Assembly (NCBI RefSeq): GCF_001619985.1
Contig: NW_017264202.1
Location: 806,001-870,000, forward strand
DNA from: Xylona heveae TC161
Lineage: Eukaryota; Ascomycota; Xylonomycetes; Xylonales; Xylonaceae
Direction of reading: 5' to 3'
Length of the DNA: 64,000 bases
Part shown: positions 25,083 through 36,811 of the stretch, in pieces
How the letters are laid out: every line of letters starts with the position of its first letter
How positions within the stretch are numbered: the stretch's first letter is position 1
Program-made: the position numbers and the translations under genes
Notes under the pieces: model-generated
Told to the model about the DNA's origin: nothing
Databases searched by the model: none
What the model saw: only the letters and a program-made list of their open reading frames with translations

Positions 25083-26638
25083 TTATAATGCCAGCAGCGC
25101 CTTTTCTAGCATCGACAGGTCTAATCCCTGTGCCACGGCCTTTCTGCGCACTCGAGCCTTGGGGCCCCCGTGGCCGCCGGGCCCTCCGGCACCCCTTCCG
25201 CCTCCGCCTTCGCCTCGACCGGGCTCAGAGCCTTCTCCCCCAGTAAAGTCCTCGTGAGATGGTGTTACGGTTACTGGCTGTGGGATAACAGTGACAGTAG
25301 TCGTGCTGGTCGAGAAGGAGGTAACGGTTGTTGTGGGTTCTTTGGATGATGAGGCTGATGTCGGGTCAGGATGAGTACGAGTTATTGTTGTCTTAGGCGT
25401 GGTTGTAGTTGTAAAATTGCTAGATTTATTCCATATCGTCAATTGTTGAATGAAAATTTGACAGGTACCGAAGGGGAAAAAGTTCGCGGGGGAAAAGGCA
25501 GTTGTTAATAAAAAAAAAACAAGAAAAAAAAAAGAAAAAATGGAAGACTCACCCAACAAGACTGACGGTGATGGTCTTGGTCAAGGTACTATTGGGGGCT
25601 ATACGAGACACTACTGATGTGACAACTGTCGGGATGGTCACAGTAGAGGAAAATGTGACGCTTGTGTTGAGAGCGAACGGTGTTGTTGATGATGCGGGGA
25701 TCTTGGCGGTCGAGTTGGAGTCGTATATAATTTCAATAGGCTATTTCTCGGTAGTCAGTAACCATCCCGATAAAATTGATACATGCGCAAGTTCTTATTC
25801 AAGAACACGTGGATAGTGTGAAATTATAGAGAGATGGACATACCCCGGCTATATCAGTGGACACTTGAAGCTCGGCAACTCGGTGTCCAACGTAACTTGT
25901 CGTTGTAACCGTCCACTCCTCTATAGCAGTCTGGCAATCTCCGTCGTCATCATGATCATCTCCACCATCCTTGTCATCTTTTTCATCGCCATCGTCTCTC
26001 CTGGTGAGGTCATCTCCAGAACTGGGCAGCCCTGTACTCTGGCACGTCTTTACCGTCACAGTGCGTGGGACCCCTGTGGCAAGATCCTGCCAGGAAGCAA
26101 CATAGTACGTTGCGTTGACTATGCCAACATTTGAGGTGGTTGTTGTAGCTTTTGCTTTACGAGCAAAAAGGCCTAAAAACCTTGGTTTGGATGTGGCAGT
26201 AGCTTCTGACGAGTGTGAAGAGAAAGCAAACTCCTTGTCCACTGAGAAAGTTATAGACTGGGTACACTCGCTGATAATTGCATATCCGGCCCCTAGGAGA
26301 ATCGCCGTGTTGCAAGCAGGAATGCTAGCGGAGAGCAAAGCCGTCTTGCAAGTTGCGTTGTGTACAGGGGCTACTGTGACATTATTTGGGGTGTGTGAGT
26401 AGGTTAGTATTGGCGCTGTGAGTGGACAGAGCGTGAGTGCAGGAACTTGCGTCGTTAATGTCTTCGTTGTTAGACGTAGTGAAGTTGACGAAGGAGCAAT
26501 GTCGATGTGGAAGTCACGCTTTTGAACGGCTTCGGCTTCTTTTGCATTGTGCTGACCCGCGCATGATGCAACCACAAACAGGAGGCAAAAAGAGAGTGTA
26601 AGAAGGGAATTCGGGCTCTGGTTGGATAATGAGAGCAT
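25083..26638 (-). CDS. Secreted Thr/Ser-rich protein with Kex2-type processing site, function unknown
   Basis: Three exons, 26638-25844, 25740-25553 and 25419-25083, encode about 439 residues. I prefer the ATG at 26638 over the in-frame ATG at 26719, because a typical signal peptide then begins at once (hydrophobic LLTLSFCLLFVVASCAG). The next residues contain QKRDF, a Lys-Arg site suited to Kex2 cleavage. The middle has several Cys and many N-glycosylation sequons (NVT, NAT, NST), an acidic Asp-rich run near RRDDGDEKDDKDGGDDHDDD, then Thr/Val repeats of the TTTVTV type. The C-terminus is Gly-rich then basic (GGHGGPKARVRRK) and has no clear GPI signal. Probably a cell-wall or extracellular glycoprotein. 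The last intron (133 nt) contains long A/T homopolymer runs, so the third exon is slightly less certain than the first two. Confidence 0.7.
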
Positions 26639-27927
26639 TTTGGGAAAAGATCGAAAACTGAACTGGCAGCTTGGCTCTAGAAATAACGACGAAGACAAAA
26701 AAGCAAATACCAGCAACAACCAACTCGACGAGCGTCAAGCTCTGTCGCAATACTCAAAAAGCAACTCGATTACCCAGCGAGCGAAACCAACCAGAGGCAA
26801 AGGAACGACTGACTTCGAAAAAAAAAATGAATGATCAACAGGGGCACGAGGCCATTTTGTGGGGTCACCCCTCATCAAGGGTGACTTCAATCCTTATCCC
26901 AGCCATCGTGAAAAGGGGACGCGTTTCTGCGAGAAAAATGCCATACGACGCGCCGCGGTCCACGATACCTTTGCCAATTTGTCCATTTGAAGGTTAATGC
27001 GCTTAGAGGGAGTATATCAGAGATATGGAGGGGCGGAGGTATTGAGGAAAAGGACCTTAACAGCAGAACGAGGGGGCTTGGCCCCTTACGTTCTTCTCGA
27101 GGGCGAAACCCCGCTGGTGGACGGTTTAGGTAAGAAAGGAAGCGGCGAACACACAATGGAATTTTCGCCCAGAGAGGGAGAATATTTTGTGCAAAAAATG
27201 AATCCCATGACAAACGAAGCTATATTCTGATAAGAAACAGCTTGTAGGAGAAGCTCCGGGAGACTCTAGAGATTGAGCAAGCAATCGCACAATGATAGAC
27301 TAGACGAGGTAACAGTGATCCTAGATTGTTTCAGCTATCGATGTCAAACCAGTCAGAGTCTTGAGGAGAGTCAAAGCTTTCACTTCTTCACTGCTGTTCA
27401 ACATTCAGGCTCTCAATGCTCTCTGATCGAGGAGCAAAGGGCGTCACATCGTTGGATGCAAAAGAGTCTCCGTTACGCCCTTGCTAAATCCTGTCTACAA
27501 GTTCGGCTAGGCTTCGCTTAACCTGGCTGTCGATCTTGAGTTCGGGTAGCTCCCGCTCGGGAAGCCTTTTCCCGCTGTTTGGTCCAAGAGCCTAACAAAC
27601 CAACCGAATGCTCAGTGACACAATCTCTCAGATTGGCCTGAAGGTTGTTAAGAATGAAAAAAGCATTTACAAATCACTGGTAGAGTGATTAATGGATAGG
27701 AAATATGTGAATTGTAGATTGATTGTGATTATTAGCCTAATCTGTAATAGGAAGTAGCTTTGCAGCCGCTGCCCGTTGCGGGATATATCTAGGACCCTGG
27801 CCCGTCCCCTCTTCTTCCCCACAAAACCCTGAATCTCGCACCCGAGAGCTTCATTTCCAACTTCATCTTGATCTTCATATTCTCTCCAGCCTTCACAACA
27901 AGAAGTACACAGTTCTTTACTACGAAA
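26639..27927. promoter_or_regulatory. Divergent promoter region
   Basis: 1.3 kb between the secreted-protein gene (-) and the small conserved gene (+). It holds several short frames without support and one small inverted repeat near 27.55 kb (CCCGCTCGGG core). No RNA gene recognised. Confidence 0.5.
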
Positions 27928-28365
27928 ATGCCGAAGGAGAATAGTAACAGCGGAGATTCTTCGTCTCGCACCGGCTATGGAGGAAACTCGTACAGTGTGA
28001 CGGGTAGTGGCACCGACAGTCAGGTGGGTATTTCTTTTCGCTCCGGCAGTGCTCTTTGATGTGCCTCGCTCTCTCGCTCGTCTGTTAATTGTTCCGACTT
28101 CAGTAAAGATGCTGTCCATACTGACATTTTCAAGGGAAACCACTATTGTAACCGTGACTATGGCGCCAGTGCCCCCAATCAAAATTCCTATCATTACTCA
28201 AACAAGTAGGTTTCGGACTCACCTCCGTCACACTCTGGAGAGCGAGGAGCTGGTCCCAATGTTCAATACTAATGGCCTTATAGTAATGGAAGCTATTATT
28301 ATTCCAATCCCGACGGCTCTACCTACTATAACAGTGGAAATGGCCACAGCAAGTACACTAGATAG
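27928..28365 (+). CDS. Small conserved fungal Tyr/Ser/Asn/Gly-rich protein (82 aa)
   Basis: Three exons, 27928-28023, 28135-28205 and 28284-28365, give 82 residues in one frame; the whole protein is invisible in unspliced frames. Introns have clean signals: CAG|GTGGGT to CTGAC...CAAG, and AA|GTAGGT to TACTAAT...TATAG. The protein has a Ser/Gly-rich start, then VTGSGTDSQGNHYC, NRDYGASAPNQNSYHYSN, GSYYYSNPDGSTYYNSG and a short basic end. I recognise this motif string (GNHYC, RDYG, YHYSN, YYYSNPDGSTYYN) from a small uncharacterised protein widespread in ascomycetes. No signal peptide. The repeated short Tyr motifs suggest a structural or RNA/protein-binding role, which is inference. Confidence 0.8.
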
Positions 28366-28543
28366 ACGCCGCGAGGTGTACGGCACGAGAGCAAAAGGCA
28401 CTCCAGATGCAAGATGTTCTCTGCTCTTTTGCCGCCTGTAGCTCTCTAATTCATGTTACTCTCTTTTGATAATACTGGGACTCATGCATACGGCACACGA
28501 GAATGAAATGAAACATTTCGTACGCTAGCTAGATATGCAATTG

Positions 28544-28608
28544 AAAAAAAAAAAAAAAAAAAAAAAAAAANNNNNNNNNNAAAAAAAAAAAAAAAAAAAA
28601 AAAAAAAA
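28544..28608 (+). repeat. Poly-A tract interrupted by 10 unknown bases
   Basis: A-run from 28544 to 28608 with N at 28571-28580, followed by a C6 run. The gap is an assembly gap inside a homopolymer, so its true length is unknown. Confidence 0.97.
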
Positions 28609-30855
28609 CCCCCCAAAGAAGATATCATGGTGCTAGGTGAATTCCTTTTATGATTTTCCAATTTGGCAGGAAAAGAAATTCATTAGTGTCCATAAGAGGT
28701 GTCAGCTGTTGCTAGGTGTTGCATGGTTCATACGTTCAACACTGCGGACAAGGAACGAGGCTGTGTCGAGTTAGCAGAAGGAGAAAGCCGAAGGAGGTGC
28801 GGGGGACATGGAGCTCGCTTATCATGGCTAAAGAAGAGTTGGCGTCGGAACGGAGGATACCGCTTCCATGGCTGCGGGTTGGGATGATCGACGATGTTAC
28901 AAAACAAGCTGCAAAGACATTTCCGGTCTGAGGATAGACTACTCATCAGTTCGTGTGATGCCATTAAGGCTACAGTTCATCCAACAAGTAATTGTATCAA
29001 CCTACGTAAATGTGAGATGGTCAACAGAAAGATTAGAGTGTATGTGCGTTGTAACGATGCGTTTCTGTCTGATAATGATCTATTACGGTGAAAGAGCAGT
29101 CTATCCGCAATTGTATGGAGACAGAGCAACTGAGCAGAAAGCAATTTGAAGGTATTGGGATATTTTTCATGTCAACTCGGCGCGTTTTCGTTTAGCTCAA
29201 GTCCAATCAAAATCAGTCCATTTTGGATGAGATTGCTAACAGCTTTATGTTGATTAGAGCGCCAAATATCGGGAGATGAGAGATGATTAAAAGTCTCTAC
29301 GTCTCTGGAGCATGTATCATGATCTCCGACCGACATCATTCTCGGATATGTCTCTGGAACTACGAGTAAAGTTCTTGTCCGTTTGTGGACCCATTCTGGG
29401 GGAGTGAGGTTGCAGGGTAAGCTTTTTGCACTTAGGGAACCGTTGGCGTTGCTTGAGCCAAAGCAAACAACCACTTTTCGCTCATCGGTCATTCCGAGGG
29501 TACCTAAGCGGAGTGCAGAAACGCAAGACTGAGAGAGCAATTAGTGACTTTTCAGCGACTACCGTTGTCGCCACAGAGAGACTGACAATATCTGATCCCT
29601 TGACCGATGGCTTGGACAGGAAGGAAAGGCAAAAAGAAGTGAAAGGTCTAGAGTCAGTCGGGCAAATTTTGAAAAATTGTTCCGGCCCTTCTCTTTGATT
29701 CATGATATAAAGGGTTCCGACTAAACCCTTTAAGAAGGAGCGCGCCCAAGACAACCAAAGTAGATTGGTCATTCCACCCGATCGGTAACAGGTCCGCATC
29801 GTTGTGGCCATTCAGAAAGGGCCATTTTATGAATCCCCAGAGTTTTTTGACGGCATCTCGAATGGCCTGGTTCCGGAGATCCAAAAGATGGGGGGAAGCG
29901 AGTGCGACGGGAAGGGTGGTGGTGGGTCGGCAAAGTGGATGGTGATGGACCAAGCCTGAGCTGGTGTCGCATAGACCTAATCCCAATCATTTTTATGGCC
30001 CCCGCGTGTGGAACGTGCCCCGTTTATGCTCGCGACCGGTGCAAATCATTCAAACCGGGTCCCGTCTGATGGGTTATGGCAAGATTTACTGCGATCATTG
30101 TGGTATGATTTTGGGGAAGATGGGGAAACAGGGGACCAGACGTCCAGTTGATTTAGGTTTATTCCGCAAAATTAAATCTCAACGGGCCGACTATCGCTGC
30201 CATGGGGAAAGCTTCAAAGGGAAGAGGAGGAGCGGACCGCCAAGCTACAGCACCAGATTGATTCTCGTTTTCCCTAATTGAGACAGAGCGAGTGCTGTAC
30301 CGACGTTACTTGGCAAAGTTGGCACTCAACCATTATCTTTTTGTCGCCTCGGTCAATCCCACCGACGCACAACAATTATACCTTTAGGCACCTACATCAT
30401 CATAACCTTTTGAGGGGGGGGGGGGGAAGAGAATCCCTGCGGCTACTAATAAACAGGCCCTGGCACAACACTGATCATCCCCCACTCCCCCAGTGACAGA
30501 GTCAACGTTGATTATCAATCCGGATGATGAGTGTGGGGGAATGGGCAGAATAGATCTTGATCATACCCGAATTCTGTTATCGTTACCCTTGCAATACTTT
30601 CTATTTCCTTTTTTCCTTTCTTTCCTTTCTTTCTTCCTTCCGATTCCCTGCGCCAAGTCGTTGGCTCGGCCATTACCCTTACGCTGCTCGACACCTTCTC
30701 ACATCATACATGATCGTGCATGATATCAATCTAAGTATTACACGCACTTCCCTGTCCAACACAGCTGGAGAAATCAGAAGCGATACTCGCCTGAATTCAT
30801 TCAACTTCACACTCTCTTAATTAAACACATCTGAACCCATAGTGTGTTCACCATC

Positions 30856-30952
30856 CCTCTCTGACTCTCCCCTCTCTGACTCTCCCCTCTCTGACTCTCC
30901 CCTCTCTGACTCTCCCCTCTCTGACTCTCCCCTCTCTGACTCTCCCCTCTCT
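30856..30952 (+). repeat. 15-bp minisatellite, six full copies
   Basis: Six exact copies of CCTCTCTGACTCTCC (30856-30945) plus a partial seventh. The period is a multiple of three, so a minus-strand frame reads as repeated Gly-Glu-Ser-Glu-Arg; this is not taken as a gene. It lies 0.67 kb before the RING-protein ATG. Confidence 0.95.
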
Positions 30953-31622
30953 TCTCGGGCCCCCTGGCGCCGCATCACAATAAGCCAATCAAGGCAAATC
31001 TGACCCTCCTCAGCCCATTCGACCATTCTTGGTCAGGTCTCCCCTCGTATCAAGTAATTAGTACAAAGATCACCACCACCAGCGCCCGAGGTCATAGTTC
31101 CCGTCACTTTCTTGATCTCAAACCGATACCTCACGAAAAGTCACTCACAAAAACTGACTGGTCGCGTCCTTTTTTTTGCTCGCGGCCCCGCGACAAGGGG
31201 ATCGACACAGCACTGTCCATCTCCCTTTCCTTGCTGAGAAAGGGTTGCGAGGATCTACACGCCTCTAAATCTTCGAATCCACCCGACTTGTCGATAGCCC
31301 TCTCTGCCTCTTCAGCCAGATCCGCGGCTGTTGTGGGACCTACCAATACAAGTAATAGTTTACTGCTTGAATGACAGTCAAGTGCAGAGTACTTGGTTTA
31401 ACTTACTTCTAAGCAAACTCGTCATTCACTCTCACTTTACCTTACCTATTCCAGTGCCGACGGTGACGGTCTCGTCAACACATCATTTTCGGCAGGAGCG
31501 ACTCTTGTCCCAGCAGTTTGTCCCCACTGCTCCTTCCTTCCTTTCTCTGTTTTATCTTCCTTCCTACTTAAAATAGAGAGCAACACTGGATGACCTGAAT
31601 CACGCTTCTTTCCCGGTTACGC

Positions 31623-33606
31623 ATGGCCGCCACTCAGGCCCGTCCTCTGACGGACATGCCACCTTCGCTCCCGTTTCCTCGTGTGCGGGACGATGATGAC
31701 CTTCTGTATCGACTTGAGGTGCTACGGCTGAGCAACGGCGAGACTGAAGCCAACTTGAACGATCATTACCTCCATGAAGCTGCCGACCTTGGCCTCGATA
31801 TTCCCGCAGACGCTGATTTCCTACGCAAGGCTCACATGTCCACTGCTGACTCTGCTCTCACTGTGGCGTCGACACATTTGAGCTCTGACTTTGCCGCGTC
31901 TCGTGCCTCCATCTCGACTGGCATCACTTCCAGAAGCTCAACCGATCATCATTACCTCACTCTTGGTCCGCTCTCTCCTACCTCCCCGAGGAACGACAGC
32001 TCATTCAGCTTACCCTCCTTTGATGAATATGACGCCTTGTTGGACCTTATCCGAGACGAAACCACCAATGGTTCCTCAGCGTCTTTGTCGTACCAGCCAC
32101 AGGCCCCGCCAGCGAGTCCTGTCCATTCTGGCTCTGCCCGCATGTCCTTCAGTGTGAAGAGGAATATTAAGCGCATCTCTGGTTTTACAAAAGGAAGAGG
32201 TGCTTCTGCAAGGTCAGTTGTTGGCTCCTGGCCCAACAAGGCTGCTGAAAGATCAAATGGAGCTAATGTGTCGGGAAGTCGCTCATGCACCACGTGTCGA
32301 AACGACCTTAAGCTGAGCTCGCCAATTTGTACCCTGCCCTGCTCCCACAGCTATTGTCGGTCCTGTCTCCATCGGCTTGTTATTCAGGCTATCGATAATG
32401 AATCCAGATTGCCGCCGAGATGCTGTCTCAACCCTGTGCCTGGTGCCATGGTCAAGATGGTGCTTACCGAAAGCCAACGGCAGGTCCTGATGGAAGCGAT
32501 GCATCGAAATCTTCCGCGATGGCAGAGTCGGGGACTCTTGCCTTCTCCTCAAGAGCCAGACCAGCTCAGGCGCAGGCAGGCAGGCCTTAAGGTCGACACA
32601 TTGTCCACGTCGTCCTCGGCGGCGGTCCGATCAGTCAGCTCGGCGGAAGCCAAGCAGCGAAGTTTGGAAAACAAGGAGCTTTTATCTCTCCGAGACGAGC
32701 AATTAGAGGAACGAGACCGCTTTGTTTGTTTTGAGCGAAATCAGCGACAGCTATCATATGCGCGCCAAGAGGAGAGCAAATCCGAGATGAAAGCTCGCCA
32801 CGAGGCGGCCGGACGTGAGCTCGTGGAACAGGTTAGTGTTTTTGTCCTGAACAACAAGAAAATGCGAGCCTTCTTTTTGCTGACATGATACCTTATTCAA
32901 GCATCGAACGAACGCTACAAATCTCGAAGACCGCCACGTTGCTGAGGAAATGGAACAGCGGACTTCTCTGGAGCAGCAATACAAGTCCTGTCTCGTACGT
33001 TTGAAGCATATGGAGGCGTACTGCTACGGCCCAACCGGCAAAGACGGGCGCGTTGTCACCGATCGAAATCTGCGAGACCTTCGCCAGCAATACAAGACTC
33101 GCGACGACATGGACCGTCTACATGAAGCGAAGATTAACGTCTTACGCGAGCGTCAAGCAAAGCAATTGGAAGCTCTGACGGACAAGCAAGAAGATGAGTA
33201 TAATCGCATGGAGGAGCGAAACAAGCAAGAGTTTGATAGTCTCCGTAAAGCGTTTGCAGACGAAAATAGCGAGTTTGCCCAAGTCTTTGAGAACCGAAAG
33301 CAGGCGCTTGTCGCTCGGTGGATCCTTGCTGAAGATATTCTTCGCAAAAAACTGGAGGAGAAGCACCACTTGGATTTTGGGCCTCTTCCACCAGTTGAAT
33401 TCCCAATCCCAAATGAGGACAATGACGCGGAACTCGTGAATGGTACGGGCCAATCTGTGTCAGCTCTGAACGGGACAGGCCTCCAAACTCAGACTCCGAC
33501 GCCCTCTGAACCTCGACTGGACTCTGACCTTCAGCATTTCGCGGAGCATTTTTATGAACAAGGTCAAGATTCAACTCCGCGACTCGAAGCTCAATCGCAA
33601 GCTTAG
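31623..33606 (+). CDS. RING1-type zinc-finger protein with C-terminal coiled coil
   Basis: Exons 31623-32831 and 32902-33606 (70-nt intron, CAG|GTTAGT to TTCAAG) encode 637 residues. Residues 1-215 are mostly polar and disordered. At about 222-270 lies a RING with CTTC, LPCSHSYCRSCLHRL and LPPRCC, which strongly resembles RING1 of RBR-class ubiquitin ligases (the PPRCC ending is typical). What follows is not an IBR or RING2: after about residue 300 the protein is charged, and from about 350 to 570 it is a long coiled coil (Glu/Arg/Gln/Lys-rich, e.g. RDEQLEERDRF, RERQAKQLEALTDKQ). Likely role: an E2-binding protein or a simple RING E3 that oligomerises through the coil. No transmembrane part. 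The first exon starts at the only suitable ATG. Confidence 0.85.
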
Positions 33607-34598
33607 ATGTATGTCGTGATCTGTTCAATAGCTCCAGGACCGGTTACACTTCAGCATGTTCATCCTTGCACACACATTTGTTTTACTTTATCGCGACGAC
33701 TTGTGATTTGGATGCTCCACGTGCATCAGAGTCGCTTCATCTCTGGTTTTCAATTCACTGCGAGCGAGCATCATTCGACCTCGGGTCAGGCGTTTGGTCA
33801 TGGATACCACAGCACGTCTATTGTCATGCAATACTGGTCAATTTGTTTATTTGCTTCCCTTGAATATCTTCTCTTGTATTTTCCATTGCTCATATGTCCT
33901 TGCTTCTCTTCTTAAGCCTCGACTGCAGTGGATCTGGTTCTGGCCTAGTTTCTTTAGCCTGGAGTTCGCTGGTCGATACCCCTTTATTGCTCTTTTTCCT
34001 CTTCCCCTTTTACTTATCTGTGTCTCTGCTCTAGTGCATGTCCTGGCATGCAGGACGTCTAGCATATTAAGTGTGCAGGCACAACTCCGAACTTTGCACG
34101 TTCAAAAAGTGTTTTTCAATCCGATGCAATGCACATCGGTCAGACTTGCTACTTCAATTTGTCATTTGCTCTACTTCCCAGCACGAATAACTTGCCTTTT
34201 GCTCTACTTTTCTCTTGTTTATCATTGCATCCAGAGCTTTGCTTATTTATGCTTCCTCTTCAATCTTCTGCTCTATTTACAATGATACCTCAGAACAAGC
34301 AGCACAGAATTTGTTTTTTTTTTTTTTTTTTTTTTTTTTTTTCCCTCACAATAATTACATTGCTCTAGGGTTTTAGTCTAGGGTTGGATGACAGGACGAA
34401 TGGAATATTACACTCTATGGCTATCATGCTCCTGTCATTTTTTTTTATTCTTGTGAAGTGCTATGTATTTCAGTGACTTGATATTCTCAATTCATTGTCC
34501 AGGGTCTCGTTAAACCCAACATTCCAAGTCCTTTGCCCGGGTTCTAGGTCAATGCCAATACATGTTCAGACACAGAATAATTCCCCATCAGTGGTCAG
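33607..34598. other. Convergent intergenic region with T29 tract
   Basis: 3' flanks of the RING gene (+) and the CENP-O gene (-). T-rich, with an uninterrupted T run at 34314-34342. ORFs are hydrophobic by composition only. Confidence 0.65.
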
Positions 34599-36237
34599 TC
34601 ATGTCCCTCGTTCAATATCCACGAGAATATCCCCTAGCCGCTCAATTCGTTCAGCGCTCATTATCTTTCTCTCGACATCCCGCTGTCGTTGCCTCTCTTC
34701 TGCTTCTCCTCCCACTTTATCCTCCCTCTTCCCCTTCCCTTTCCCCTTTGTACTATTCGCGTGCTGCTGCAGTTCCTGCGATAGTTGCATGGTCACATTT
34801 CGAACTTCTTGGTCCGTTCTTTCTTCTGCTCCTCCACCTCCTCCTGCTGCCGCCCCCTTTTCATTCGTTGAGAGCAGCGCGTCGTTGTGGCCGTGGCCGT
34901 GGCCCGTGGGAGCAGGAGCAGGAGAGGTAAACAGAGGAGAGCGAGACACAGCAGGGCCGGAGCTGGAGCCGGAGCCGTATACGACACAATGCACCAATTT
35001 GCCGTTCCGCTGCATCTTGATCCGCGCAAGTCGTCCGCTCGTCCAGAGGATTTGGATATCTGTGATTTCGGCATCGCGTGGGGAAATTGCCTTGATTTTG
35101 TTTTCGGATGTGCTTGCGTTTTCAGATGTGGGTGTGCGTGTCGTGGTGTGGTGCGGCGTGGCGGCGGGGTCTCGACTGTCGTGGAGAGAGTGGATGTTGA
35201 GTATGTCCAAAGGTGCGGATGGCTTGGATGGTCCGGATGATCCAGATCCAGATGCGAATTCGGCGAATAAATTGTTTGAAGAAACGGCAGCAGTAGATAC
35301 TCCGCACCGGTCTCGCAGCGTCTCAAGCGCCGCGCGACGAAGATGATACGAGATGATTTCGCGGCGCAAGTCGCGAACCAGACGGGGCAGGTTTTGCGGT
35401 CGGGATTTAGACGGTTTGAGTGGGGTAGAGTCTGATGTAGGAAGTATAGAAGTAGAAGTGGAAGTAGAAGTGGAAGTGGATGCGGTGGGAGAAGGAGGAG
35501 CTGGTAGGTATTTCCCAGCGAGTGCAGATAGGGGAATACATGGCGGAACGGTATGTCTGTGGATACGCAGCGCCGTGGGCGCGTGCGCGTATGGGCGGTT
35601 GAGAAGGAGATAGTATGGCGGAAGAAATTTATCTTTTTGGTCATGCCTTGTTAGTCTTGCCAGGGACATAAAGGGGTACGCATATGGATAAATCAGCGTA
35701 TAGTAACATACCTCGTACGCAAACTTCTAATCGGACACCAAATACTTTTCTGTCGTCGACAGCGTGGGGATCCGGGTCGCGCACTTCAAACATGGTTGCG
35801 CCGGCGCACATGCGGTAGAGACTTGTTTGGCTATGTTTGGCCTGTTTCGAGGCGCGTTCGAGCGCGGTGGTAAGTATCTTGTCGGATGGTGTTTGTGATC
35901 CAGTGGATTCAGGTTCAGCTGGAATTGAGGGACTAGAGGCAGATTGGTCCTTGGTGCGCTGGAGAAGAGAGCGCGTCGAGCGGGACCCGAGCAGCGTGGA
36001 TGTGAGTGTATTTCGGCGCTGAGAGAGATGTTTGACTTGAGACAGAATGTTAGTAGATGGATGAGGAGAAGGAATGATGTAGAGATTTAGAGGAAGTGGA
36101 GTTGAAGAGTGTGAGGGAGGGGAGGAGAACTCACTTTGCGCGCGAATGGATGCGATTTCTGCGTCGAGTTGGGATTCTTCGTCGGTGGTATTGTTGGCGT
36201 CGTTATTGGGCTCGAATAGTGGTGAGGCGGTAGCCAT
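34599..36237 (-). CDS. CENP-O/Mcm21-family kinetochore subunit
   Basis: Exons 36237-36135, 36035-35712 and 35632-34599 give 486 residues. Intron 1 (99 nt, ends TACTAAC...CAAG) is in frame, so it does not interrupt the open frame, but removing it joins AEIASIRAQ to IKHLSQRRN in a continuous heptad coiled coil as in CENP-O. Intron 2 (79 nt) has an ACTAAC branch and an AAAAAG acceptor. Then come the RWD-like core parts: FGVRLEVCVR, KFLPPYYLLLNR, LRIHRHTVPPCIPL and LVRDLRREIISYHLRR. CENP-O (Mal2 in fission yeast, Mcm21 in budding yeast) pairs with CENP-P/Ctf19 in the inner kinetochore. The core is interrupted by a Ser-Thr repeat encoded by a microsatellite (about 35440-35480). A long variable tail carries KGKGKGKRE and a final helix. 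Confidence 0.8.
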
Positions 36238-36811
36238 GTTGCAGTCTGCGATATTGGAGCAACGGGAAGAGACTGGTGTTCGAAAATAAAGGATTGCTGT
36301 CGATGGGATATTGGAGAGCTGGATGTGGTGTTTACGTGGAGAAGCGCATATACCCGCGTCGCGTGCTAGTAGAGCTGCGTCTGGCTCGGCTTTTCAGACT
36401 TGTACACCGTGGGGATGCGCGGGCACAGCGCCGAGAAGATGTGCCGGCTGTTTCTTTTATGCACAGTCCTACAGGATATATATCTTGAATTCCCAATGTC
36501 AAAAACAAAAAACCAAAAAAGCCTTTGGGGTTTCTTTGTAGATTGATTTGGAATATTATTTTGAGTTATACTTTCTTTTTATTATATATATTTGCGTAAT
36601 TATTGATATACGAGAGTTTAAATCCTTTCAATGTTGTATATACCTACGGTTTATACTCTCTAGCTGGCTTGTATCTGTAAGCTCTGTGTATGATATTCTA
36701 CCTACATTAGTTATCTCATTTGCTGACCCAGAGCACCATCAGGCTGAATTTCCGCGATATTGGTATGGATCACACATGGCCAATCGAGACTCTACCGTGG
36801 AACCTTTTTAA

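Larger units (their letters stand above)
28366..31622. other. Gene-free region with sequence gap and minisatellite
   Basis: About 3.3 kb without a supportable gene. It contains the poly-A tract with ten unknown bases (28544-28608), a G13 run near 30414, a pyrimidine-rich stretch near 30.6 kb and a 15-bp minisatellite at 30.86 kb. An ORF at 29964-30281 has one CxxC pair but no partner exon or family resemblance. The last several hundred bases are likely promoter and leader of the RING gene at 31623. Confidence 0.6.

Noticed and set aside
29964-30281. 105-codon frame with CDHCGMILGK
   Set aside because: A single CxxC and scattered Cys/His do not form a known finger; flanks lack splice partners and the region looks non-coding.
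30856-30952. CRISPR-like array
   Set aside because: Units abut without spacers, and the genome is eukaryotic; it is a minisatellite. The same holds for 40706-40861.
30817-31026. Gly-Glu-Ser-Glu-Arg repeat protein on minus
   Set aside because: Direct translation of a 15-bp minisatellite with short random flanks; no domain or exon partner.
34793-35644. Alternative 283-codon minus frame in the CENP-O gene
   Set aside because: Antiparallel and frame-shifted shadows of a GC-rich exon; the chosen frame carries the YYLLLNR and RREIISYHLRR motifs of CENP-O.
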